Shown: piece by piece, positions 11,901-21,875 of the stretch | Layout: the number at the start of each line of letters is the position of its first letter | Numbering within the stretch: position 1 is the stretch's first letter | DNA from: Carettochelys insculpta | Lineage: Eukaryota; Chordata; Testudines; Carettochelyidae | DNA length: 64,000 nt | NCBI RefSeq assembly: GCF_033958435.1 | Contig: NC_134140.1 | Span: forward strand, 59,365,001 to 59,429,000 | Reading direction: 5' to 3' | Translations under genes and position numbers: made by a program | The notes under the pieces: model-generated | The model's database searches: none | What the model was told of the DNA's origin: nothing | What the model saw: the letters and a program-made list of their open reading frames with translations, nothing else

Positions 11901-12892
11901 AATTGGTTCTGTGTTGTAAACTACTATTTATTTCTGTGCTTTCTAAACAGCAGCAAATACACCTGTACCCTTGGAAATATTGGCTTCACCGTCTACCATG
12001 ATCACTAAGTCCTTTTCAGGATATAGTCTTCTTTTTCCTTTAGATATGGCTTATATTCTTTGTTCCTAGATATATGACCTTGTATTGCGTCTGTTTTGGC
12101 TGAGCACATTTTTGGACTGTTAATTTGCAAATAAAAGTTATCTCGGATTCGTTTTGTTGGAAGAAATTTCCTGAAAGGCTCTATAACTTCTGCCCTGTTA
12201 AGGCCCTCTTCTGGCGTACTTGGCCATTGTTTAGTGGCAAGTTGCTTAATGGAGCCACTGTGCATCAAATCTGTATATATCCACCTCATGCTTCAGCTAC
12301 TGCTGAAAAAATGACTTCTGTAAAATTCTGCAGATTGTGTGTGTTCCTCTAAGTTATTGAGTTTAGACTTTTTTAGGGGACAGAGGAAGGAGATTTGATG
12401 GGAAGAAAATGTTACTGTACCCATCATTTCAATAAGTTAATAGACAGTATCAAATCCAGAGTTGAAGAGACTAGCTGCATCCTAAAATTGAAGTATCATA
12501 TGTATTGTTTGTATTCACTATATTATGGCTTGTAAACTTTTCCTTGATGATTCATATAAGAAATGATTTTTTAAATTCTTTGTTAAGGGGTTTGGCAGTC
12601 GGGAAAGATACTTATTTCCGGATGGGGAAATCCATGATCAGTATTGATTGTCAAGGCCCAGTGACATTTATTGTTGTCTTTCCATTCATAGAAACCTGGG
12701 TGAGACTCAAGGAATTTTTCACACTACTACATAATTATCTGGAGGTTGTTGCTAGCCACTTTTGTTTTCACTTCTTGTCCAACAGTGGGCCATTACTTCT
12801 GTTTTTCAACATTATTCTGATAGTGGTAGGTTTTTTTTTTGTTTTGTTTTGTTTTTTAAGTTATGTAACCATTGTACCTATTGTACAGATTG

Positions 12893-14205
12893 AACCTCTC
12901 TAGTCTGGCACCCTCCGGATCTAGCCAGAGCTGAACCGGAGAGTTTGCCAAACCACGAGAGCTAAAATCTTTTCAGTGCTATGAGGACTGGTGGCTGTAA
13001 ATAAACATTTTGGGACCACAGGAAACTTGGCCGCACCCATGATAAGTGGATTCCAGCTAACTGCAATCATGCCGGACCACGGGTGTTGTTGGAGCAGGTG
13101 GTGCTGGAACAGAGTGGTTCAACCTGTAATGTTAATTTTTCTTCCTTTTTTTTTTTTAATTTTAAGTTGTCCTTGATGCTGATGAACACTAAGCAGATGA
13201 CATGTATGACATTTTTCTGGTGATGTGCTTAGCATCTTGTGGTCACCTAAACAATAATAATCACAAAACAAGGTTTTGTTAGCGTAATGGTTACAAAAAA
13301 AGTACAATATTAGATATTAGTATAATTTCATAAACAGAATAAAATCTATAGTTTAAGCATTTGTCATTTGAGGTTTTAAGAGACAGCTATTCTGGGTTTG
13401 GTTTGAGGTTTTTCCCTCATAAACTGTTGGTTTTAAGGTGGTGACAGGGTTGATCTCTCTGTTTTGGACTTCCGTAGTCTAGCAGCGTATGTAGCCCAGC
13501 ATCCCTGTGAGTGCCCCTGGACTGGAGCATTCACGGAGGGGAATAACCAGGTCCCATGCTCAGCAACTACTCTCTGCCCACCCAGAGTTTCAGGAGTGCG
13601 GTAAATAGCCCATTTGCTGCACCCAAGCTAAAATAGGGAGGGAGAGGAGTGGGGACAGGAGTTGCTCAGTGGACTAGGTAGGATGGCTACAGAGCTCTGC
13701 AGCTGGCAGTGGGGCCCGGGACTGCAGCCTGGCTGCTGCAAGGCTGTACTCCTGAGGCTCCACATCCACCATCTCTCTTCTTGAGGTGCCCCAGCAATCT
13801 CTGCTTGGTCAGTGCAAGCCCCTCTGCTGCCACCAGCTGTGGGGTGCACAGCAGCAGAAGGGCTGGCATTGCCTGAGCGCGGACAGGGAGGTGGGGGAAG
13901 TTCAAGGAAAGAGGTAGGGTGGCAGCAAAGTGCAGCCCCAAGGGAGTGCTGCATGATGGCCTTGGGGCTCAGTGCACTCCCATGAGGCTGCATTCCTGGC
14001 CTCTGGCCATGGGGCTTCGCATGCACCCTGCCTCTTCCCCTGAGTGCATCCTCCCCATCCCCAGTCCTTATATGGTTAATGCCTGCTCCTCTGCTGCTGC
14101 CAGGGCAGAACCCCACAGTTGGCGGCAGCAGAGGGTTAGCATTGACCACCCTGGTCTGGCAGAATTCTGGTTGGGGACTGGTCCCCAGGGTGCTGGACTA
14201 GGGGG
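12893..14205. mobile_element. Inverted-repeat DNA transposon remnant
   Basis: The left end (TCTAGTCTGGCACCCTCCGG, from about 12898) and the right end read backwards (CCTAGTCCAGCACCCTGGGG, to about 14205) match well, bounding about 1.3 kb without a transposase frame. The inside is GC-rich at 13500-14130 and seems to carry other repeat sequence. It may belong to the pogo/Tigger or hAT group. No clear target duplication was seen. Confidence 0.55.
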
Positions 14206-16179
14206 ACCACAGCCTCCAGTGGTTGTTCCACTGTTTCATGCATGCATGTATTCTGTTTGTTCACATAGTTGAATATTTCCAGATTTACATTATAATCATA
14301 TAAAGTGGGAAACTCAACTGGGGAAAAATCAGAGTAATTTATAAAAAAAAAAAATTGAGACATTTTGTTTCAAGTCATTTATTTTACTGTGAGCACTGCT
14401 TCATAACATAGTGCGCATGTATTGAATATCTGTTGTCTTGTCCTTTGTGATTTGCATATTTCCAGGGTTGGAATAATAAAAGACCATTTAGTTATTTACT
14501 TTCTCAAGTCAAAGAAACTTCAGTATTATTTATATTTTCATTATCATTACTTTCCCTTAGTGTATGTTTCACAATTCAGACACATAGTACTAAAAAAAAA
14601 AATACTTTGGTGATTTCACTGACTCAAAACACACGTCGTGCAATGAAGCATTGTTTGACTGAGTTTAATTTCAGTAGGTCCAGACAGTGTTAGGAATTGG
14701 ATTTGCAGTTGTTCTAAGTTATTTGATGGTGCTCAATAAATTATTTTAGTAGTTGGTCATTGACCTAGCAAAAGGAATATGGTAACTTAGAACATATGTC
14801 ATTTAAAAATCTTATTGGAATAATATTTGCAGTCCTTTATTGTGATGTGCTAGCAGCTCTAATTTGAGACTTGTTTTAACGGATTGTCTTTTTGCTTTCT
14901 CAGCCCTTAGTATCTTTTGTTCTCAGAGGTTACCGTCTCTTGTCATTTCTTATCCATTTGATCACTGATTTCTTTTTTTTTTTTTTAATGAAACAAATCA
15001 AATAATCCTAACTGGTAAAGAAAATGCCCCCCCAAAGTAAGGAAAAAGTGTTGGTATTCTGCCATTAATCCCATCGGCTTTATTTAAAAGCTTTATTTGC
15101 TGCTTGAAGTTCCTTTTATCTAACTGTGTGCATATAGCTGATATTTTAAGACTCGGGGGAAAAAAAAATTCAAAGAGCAAGCTAATAATTATAATTAATT
15201 CTAAGTATGTTTGCTCAAGGGTGGCTTTGGTTTGGTTTTTTTTTGTTTGATTTAAGTTTTTGGTTGGTTGTTTTTTTTTCTTTTGTTCTTGGTAGTATGA
15301 GATCATCCTCCCAAGATAAATGTGCTTTTTCTGTGACAGAAAGTGACATCATTGCATTCGCTAACTAAGATGAGGTAATATCTTTTTACTCTTAAATCAG
15401 CAAGAACCAGCATTGGCCTCCCAAGAGTATTGCTACTACTTGCTGTTGGCATCAGTGCTATGGAAAAGAGAAACATTATTGCTGACAGAATGTGTTTGAG
15501 CGCACAGCAACAAAACAGATGTCGACTGATGGCTCTCTGTTTTGTTTATTAAATAAGTGTAGCTAACTTGCTTCTTTAAGAAAGTCAAAAAATTCACAAA
15601 CATAAAAGGTGAGCTGTTGGGGTCATTTTGAAAATAAGCAACTATAGATTAGATTATATCGATGTTCAAATAGCAAAGGTAAATTGGACATTCAGTACAC
15701 AATTAGCTTAGCTTAACTTTGTTTCCTGGCACTGCAGCTTCCAAAAGTTGCACAGGCCATCTCCGCTCAGATGGCATGGAATGCATCAGACTGCAAATTG
15801 CAGCTGCTGCTGGAACCCTGCTGAGCCATGGAATTGGCTAAAATGGGGTGTAGTAAATGGTGGTTTTATATTTTGCAACATGGTTTTCCGAAGTGTTTTT
15901 ATATTAAATAAAATATTTCTAACGCACTGAATTATGTTAAGATTCAGAAGTACCACTTGCTAGTCCTTAGCACTGATCAAGAGCAGCAGAAGCCTGACTC
16001 CACCCCCTCTCCCATTTAACTCACCTGATCAGTGAAGTTAGGGGGAACAACTGTTGGTAACAAGATCACTTGTAGAATAAGTGTTCATATTGTACCGTCA
16101 ATAAATGTGGTGCATTGCTTTTTCCTCTGAAAAAGACCCCGTGCACTTCTTGTAAGCATAACACAGTTCGGTCTGGTGT
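14206..16179. other. CASP3 intron 1, gene-free AT-rich stretch
   Basis: Homopolymer A/T runs (14341, 14593, 14971 and 15160) occur, but no exon or recognised element was seen. Confidence 0.6.
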
Positions 16180-16339
16180 TAAGGTTCTGGAATCTCCATC
16201 ATTGGAGATATTTAAGAGCAGATTAGATTGGCATGTATCAGGGATGGTCTGTGGTGTTTGGCCCTGCTATGAGAGCAGAGGACTGGACACTATGATCTGT
16301 CGAGGTCCCTTCTAGTTCTAGTGTTCTGTGATTCTATGA
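16180..16339 (+). repeat. CR1 3' end fragment
   Basis: The sequence reads through the CR1 C-terminal LESPSLEIFKSRLD block and the CR1 3' UTR to the terminal GTGATTCTATGA at 16328-16339. It is heavily 5' truncated. Confidence 0.9.
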
Positions 16340-16566
16340 CTAGTCAACTGAGTTCTAGTTGTAACTGGGATAATTCTAACTTATGTTTTCTGTGACATAG
16401 GAGGAGAGCAAACATCTGAAGTTCCGTGAATGAATTAATTTAAGCTAATTTATGTGCTGAAGGCCCCATGTTTTCTTCCTATCTTGAGCAGTCATTGCAC
16501 ACTGGTAAATATTTTACATTAGTGTGTAGGAGCCCGAATAAAATCAGGGCCCTATTGGTCTTAGCG

Positions 16567-17118
16567 CAGTCATGGGCGATGAGGGCTGGTGAGCATGCCA
16601 CATGAGTGACCCTCCTTTGTCTCAGAGAGCTGCAAGATTGAAATCAGTCATGCACTAATGATGACCCCAAGAATTAGATTAAATACGTTAATACGTGACA
16701 CACTAAATATTTCAAAACACTTAGAAATGCTTTAATTATTCATATTAATAGAACCATCACCAACTCCAAATAAAAAAAAGAAACGTTTGCACTTTACAAT
16801 ATCAAATCCCTGCTTGGCCTCCTCTCCCAAGAGCTTCCCATCCCTGCTCTTCCGCCTCCATCACCTTACTCCCAGAGCACTATGATTCTTCAGCTGATTC
16901 GCAGTGTTCAAGCTCTTGGAGAGAGGAGGAGTGAGGACAGGGTGGGAATCAGCTGATTCATGGAGCTACAGAAGAGCTGGGAGGGAGGGGAGCAGTAGGT
17001 AAGTGTGGGCCCCCAGTGTGCAAAAGGTAGAGGGAAGAGGACAGAAAGGGAGTGAACGGTCCTCACATGGAAACTTGATCGACCTCATGGAGCCTGGACT
17101 ACAGGTTGCTGACCGCTG
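16567..17118. mobile_element. Non-autonomous hAT element, 552 bp
   Basis: The ends CAGTCATGGGCGATG and, inverted, CAGCGGTCAGCAACC bound the element. The flanking octamers TCTTAGCG (16559-16566) and CCTTAGAG (17119-17126) match at 6 of 8 bases, as expected for an old hAT target duplication. No transposase is present. Confidence 0.7.
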
Positions 17119-17182
17119 CCTTAGAGGCACTTGCCACTTACATGAGCAGGTCTGCTCCGTTTCACCAGCGTCAGTTCTAAAG

Positions 17183-17498
17183 CAGTGGTTCCCAACCTTT
17201 TTGAGATGGTGACCCATTTTGACAATTCAATAAGATTTTGTGACCCAGGCAATTCAAAATTGGAGGGGGGCGGGGAGAGGAGGGATTTTAGGGCAGGATC
17301 CCTCCTGCTGGCTGTTAAACCAATTAAGTCCCATTTCGGTGCGGCAGGGCAGGGACTGGGAGCCAGAGGAGTGAGCGGCGGGAGCTACAAATGGCTCTTA
17401 AAGAGCCATATTCATCTTGGAGCTGCCTGGCCAGTGATCCTTAGAAAATCTAATGGTGATCCATGATTAGGTCCCAACCCATAGGTTGGGAATCCCTG
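17183..17498. mobile_element. Non-autonomous hAT element, 316 bp
   Basis: The terminal repeats CAGTGGTTCCCAACC and, inverted, CAGGGATTCCCAACC are classic hAT ends. The flanks TTCTAAAG and TTCTAACA (17175-17182 and 17499-17506) match at 6 of 8. Confidence 0.85.
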
Positions 17499-17506
17499 TT
17501 CTAACA

Positions 17507-18304
17507 GCATACTTGAACCAGGTTTATAATGGATTCCATTCAAAGCTCTGTGCTGGAGCCTCTTTAACTGAACTGGGAACCCAGAGCGATGTAAACCTCA
17601 GTTATAGTCCCCCACCTTCCCATTATCCATTTTACTTTGTTACCCAATTTGAGCCCACCAACTTCAGAAAAGAGTGACCCTTTTATATACCCAATTTATC
17701 ACTAATGCTCAGAACAGACCAAAACAAAACTCCAAATAGTATAACTTTGAACATTCTGAAGCAAAAAATAATTTACATTAAATCTTCCAACAAGCCTTTG
17801 CCTTTTAGTTTCCTCTATGCCAGGGTGGTGTTGGAGGGGAGGAGGATGAGCTTCCTAAGTCTGGACTTTACATCCAAATAGGTGCTTAGATATTGTAGTC
17901 AGAGGAATATCAATAAATATGTCCTATTTTAAAATGTTTATTTTTACCTTTTGTAAACTACTTTTCTGCAACCAAACTAAGTATTCTGAAATAGAAAAAT
18001 GTGCACAATGGTGAGAGATTTCCATTTTGTTTTGTTTTTTTCTAGAAACCTTTTATTCCTGGCTGTTTCTTTCTGCCATTTTTTTTCTCTTTCACCCCTT
18101 TCTTACTGTTACACATCTCTTTCTTCCTCTTTGTTTGAATATATTCCTTTTTATGTAAGCTGTTCTTTCTGGAGGTTCTGCAATCCCCAGTTCTTCACAC
18201 TCCACTCAAAAAAGGCACTGCATAAAGACAAGATCTGTTTTTGTCTGAAGATGGCTGTACCTTTTAATGCAGCCTTATCAATTGACAAAGGTTTGGTGGG
18301 AGCG
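17507..18304. other. CASP3 intron 1, gene-free stretch
   Basis: No exon or clear repeat was recognised. Pyrimidine-rich around 18030-18150. Confidence 0.55.
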
Positions 18305-18320
18305 TCTTCCTGGGGCTTGT

Positions 18321-18528
18321 ATCAGAGGGGTAGCCATGTTAGTCTGGATCTGTAGAGCAACGAAGGGTCCTGTGGCACCTTATAGACTAACAGAAAAGTT
18401 TAGAGCATGAGCTTTCGTGAGTAAACTCACTTCTTCAGATGCTGGTCCGAAGAAGTGAGTTTACTCACGAAAGCTCATGCTCTAAACTTTTCTGTTAGTC
18501 TATAAGGTGCCACAGGACCCTTCGTTGC
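18321..18528 (+). mobile_element. Fold-back SINE-like insertion (copy 2) with 16-bp target duplication
   Basis: A leader (18321-18354) is followed by an 82-base arm (18355-18436), a 12-base loop (18437-18448) and an exact inverted copy of the arm (18449-18530). I read all 82 bases as identical. The insertion is flanked by the direct repeat TCTTCCTGGGGCTTGT at 18305-18320 and 18529-18544. The exact arms and exact target duplication suggest a young insertion. The leader and arm match copy 1 at 4985. Confidence 0.85.
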
Positions 18529-19143
18529 TCTTCCTGGGGCTTGTTACGTTGTCTATGGCTATGCAGTCAGTCCAGATTTATGTGAACATCTACTGCAAGT
18601 AGACCACTTCCTCTGTGTCTCTCCACTATATTCCTATTTTCCTACCTTCATCTTCTTTTGTCAATTTTTATCTCTATTCTTTTCTCTTTAGGATTTAAAA
18701 AATGGACCAAAGCCATTTAACTGATAGTCCTTGTCCAGTGCTGCAATATGGGGCCATTGTTTTGAGCTGGCAAGTTTAGCAGTTCAGAGACATTTCCTTA
18801 TTTCATTATCCTGAAAGCAACTTGTAAAATTAAGGGTACGATTATTCCCTATTTGGTCCCATAGTAGTGACACTTCTAGAAAATCTACCTGTTCATTCCT
18901 AGGTTTGGAATCATCTACAAGTTGTTTTAATTACTTTAGAGCCCCAAGAGATATAGAAAATGTACCCATAGGGTGCATGGGACATCTTTTGAAGTCATTG
19001 AAAAATAACAAATTTGCGTTTTGAAAAATGGGAGCATTTAGTGAGTTAACACTTCTGATACATTAGTAATTACAGCCACATAGATGGAGTTGCATGGTTC
19101 TGAGGATATTCACAGTTATGTTAAGGTAACATATTGGCTAGAG

Positions 19144-19480
19144 CAGGGGGTGAGCAAATTTCTTATGCCAGGCCCCGCTTTTCATCCCAGAAATTAGCAG
19201 GGCCTCTCCAAACTGTCTCATGTAATCCAAACCAACAGAAATTTCAGTTACGTTGAGATGAAAAAAAAAACTCTTGACATAGGTAAGAGAATAAGTATGT
19301 AGAATTTAAAAACTTTATTGATCAGTATATAAACATGAATACACATACATGAAAAAACAACGTATTTCAACATTTTTAATGAAATGCATGAGCCTGACAT
19401 CCAGCAGCTGATCATGCTGGGCCCCCATTTGAAATTTCACATCCTCCCTGGGGATGGCCCCCTACTTTGTGCATCCCCTG
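19144..19480. mobile_element. Non-autonomous hAT element, 337 bp
   Basis: It starts CAGGGGGTGAGCAAA and ends TTTGTGCATCCCCTG, imperfect inverted repeats. An exact 8-bp duplication GGCTAGAG flanks it (19136-19143 and 19481-19488). Confidence 0.88.
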
Positions 19481-19511
19481 GGCTAGAGCAAGGGGGAAAA
19501 ACAATTAAAAA

Positions 19512-19724
19512 CAGTAAAAATGAGGAGTCCTGTGGCACCTTAAAAACATTTATTTGTACATGAACTTTCATGGGCAAGACCCACTTTGTCAGATGCATCA
19601 GATTTATTTCACTGACAAAGTGAGATTTTCCTCATGAAAGCTAATGCCTAAATAAATCTGCTAGTCTTTGAGGTGCCATAGGTTTCCTTGCTTTTGTGGA
19701 TACAGTCTAACATGGCGATACCTG
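19512..19724 (-). mobile_element. Fold-back SINE-like insertion (copy 3), diverged
   Basis: Same plan as the copies at 4985 and 18321 but inverted and older. The leader and first arm run from about 19724 down to 19612, and the inverted arm is at about 19518-19595. The arms share the GTGGCACCTTAAA / TTTGAGGTGCC core and the CTTTCATG and CACTTTGTCAG boxes. The flanks ACAATTAAAAA (19501-19511) and ACGATTAACAA (19725-19735) match at 9 of 11. Confidence 0.6.
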
Positions 19725-20070
19725 ACGATTAACAAGAATGTGATTGTGAAAGGATCAAACTTACGTTGCCAGCTCCACACTCAGCTAAAATAGAGAAGAC
19801 TGTTTTTCTTCATCTTGTCTGATCAGCAACACTTGACAACTTGATATTTTTAGTTATTTAAAATTTTATGTAGATCTGTTTTACTGTGTACTTCGGAAGG
19901 CGATGCAACAATCTGTGCAATGGACGAATGTGGAATAGCCAGCCAAGCAAAACATTTCATTCAAACTTCTGTCATTTCAGGACTGCCTTAGTCCATGAAG
20001 CAAGAGATTTTATAGCTCTCACAGTTTTGTCCTCTCTGTGTAACTATAAATGCTCCTACTCTCTGTATAA

Positions 20071-20371
20071 GGCCAGGTCTATGCAAGGAGGTAAAATTGA
20101 TTTTTAGATATGTAAATCCAACTATGACAGTTCGTGTATCTGGAGCTGATATATCTAAAAATGGATATTTTGCTGCTGTCTACATAGTGGGAAGTTGTTG
20201 GGAAAAACTCTCCTGTTGAATTCTCTTACTCTTTGTGACTGCCAAGGGTAAAGGGGTTGATGTTGGTTCGATGATATTTTTGATTTAGCGCATCCCCACT
20301 AGGTGTACTAAATTGAATCCTGGAAGATCAAACTCCAGTAAGTTGAACTTCCCCTAAGTGTAGATGTACCC
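20071..20371. mobile_element. MITE, Harbinger-like, about 300 bp
   Basis: The ends GGCCAGGTCTATGC and, inverted, GGGTACATCTACACT agree in part. The flanking trimers TAA and TAG are compatible with a decayed 3-bp duplication of Harbinger type. No coding content. Confidence 0.55.
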
Positions 20372-20441
20372 TAGATATTTAACCCTTTCTTGAATCTATT
20401 ACATTCTTCGATTTGATAATTTACAGAATTTGTTCCACATG

Positions 20442-20547
<106 letters not shown>

Positions 20548-21026
20548 TAATTGGTTTCAAACTTGTTGCCTCTTAGTTTCATTGTAAATGCCTTTTCTTG
20601 TGTTACAATGGAAGGCAAATAGCTAAACATCCAATATATTCTTTATGCTCTTTTGTTGTGTAATCTTTTTTTAAAAAATTGTGATGCAGTATAATCCATG
20701 TGCTCATTAGGATGAGATCAAGTAGTTCTAGGTGCTAAACCCATCTGTAGGAAAACGTAAGTTCTTTGAAAGAGGAACCATAATTTAATATCTGTTCTCC
20801 TATTAAAGTCTCATAATTTTTGTTGCCTGTCTTTGGACGTCTTCTGTTTTTCTTGTCTTTTTTGGGATGAGGTTATCAGAACTGAATGCTGCATTTAAGA
20901 TAAAATCTCATACAACTTGTTTGAATTTATATTGCAGCATTATAAATTTCAGAATTATTTTTCTATTCATCTCTTTTTCTATTTCCTAATATTTAAATTG
21001 CTTTTTTGAGTGATATAATTAATATA

Positions 21027-21238
21027 CAGTAGGGTCTCAACATTTGTGAGGGTTCCATGTTGAGAATCCTTGCAAATGCTGAATTTCATGAATATGGCAG
21101 CCCCTGGCTGCCGGTGCTCCCTGCGCGCAGAGCCCTGGGGGAAGCAGCTGCTGCCGGCACTCCTTGCCCGAGGGAAGTGGCCATTTGTAAATAACTGAAT
21201 TTGCGAACCGTGGGCTCACAAATGTTGAGACCCTACTG
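21027..21238. mobile_element. pogo/Tigger-like MITE with perfect 24-bp terminal repeats
   Basis: The first 24 bases (21027-21050) and last 24 bases (21215-21238) are exact inverted copies, starting CAGTAGGGTCTCAACATTTG. TA lies on both sides (21025-21026 and 21239-21240), the target of Tc1/mariner-class transposases. The CAGTA start is typical of the pogo/Tigger branch. No transposase is encoded. Confidence 0.85.
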
Positions 21239-21244
21239 TATAGA

Positions 21245-21605
21245 CTAGATCAGAAATTTACGGATTGCCACAGACCCCCTCCCACCCAAGCCAAGTACAC
21301 AAACCACAGAGCCGGCCACACACACACCCCCTTGCAGACTGCCGGTGACTCACTGGAGACTGCCCCAGCTGCTTTGCCACTGCCCTGTGAGCCATCATGT
21401 GGGTGGAGCCACCACTGCACCTGGTTTCGCTCTGCAGGAGGAGCCACCTTTGCCACTGCCACCACATGCTTGTCCCACAAAGTGATGGGGTGCATGTGCT
21501 GAATAGGTGGAAGGTGCTCCACATGTGCAGCTCTGATGAGCTGCTTTGCCATGCTGTGGCATCCAGTTCACCACATGTGGCAAACGGAGATCATATTGGA
21601 CACCG
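21245..21605. repeat. hAT-like repeat remnant
   Basis: A GC-rich, CCAC/TGTG-rich stretch with a closing GTGGCAAACGGAGATCATAT segment of the kind found in turtle hAT elements. Terminal repeats are not clear, so the class is tentative. Confidence 0.4.
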
Positions 21606-21801
21606 CAGCTCTAGATATCCTCCGCTCAAGTTCCATCTTTTGAGTATGTAGACAATGAATTTTTTTCTGTCGTGATCCTTCTGAAGTTCCTCACAATAGT
21701 ACAGCAGGTAGAATACAGTTGTTGTTAAATTGTGAATAAAAGGAATTTGAGTCTTACATTTCTGTTTTCTTATGTTTTCAAGTTAATAAATAAGAACAAC
21801 G

Positions 21802-21875
21802 ATGGCAGATACAAAAGATGGACTGCAGTCAGGTCACAATGAGACAGACGCAAAATCTCTCTTTGGTTCCCAAGG
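21802..21875 (+). CDS. CASP3: CASP3 coding exon 1 (start codon)
   Basis: The acceptor AG is at 21781-21782, and a 19-base 5' UTR leads to the ATG at 21802. The exon codes for 24 residues plus two bases ([11 protein letters not shown]...) and ends at the donor G/GTGAGT. The start context, ACGATGG with G at +4, is good. This prodomain sequence is poorly conserved between species. Confidence 0.93.

Noticed and set aside
11209..11919. Long ORFs on both strands in the CpG island (up to 210 codons)
   Set aside because: GC-rich sequence has few stop codons. The ORFs overlap on opposite strands and show no domain or regular protein pattern.
12005..12289. 94-codon minus-strand ORF after the CpG island, as a possible PRIMPOL exon
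   Set aside because: No PRIMPOL block was recognised and the frame has no clear splice sites. It is probably accidental.
13628..14149. 173-codon minus-strand ORF
   Set aside because: It lies in GC-rich repeat inside a DNA-transposon remnant, with no recognisable domain.
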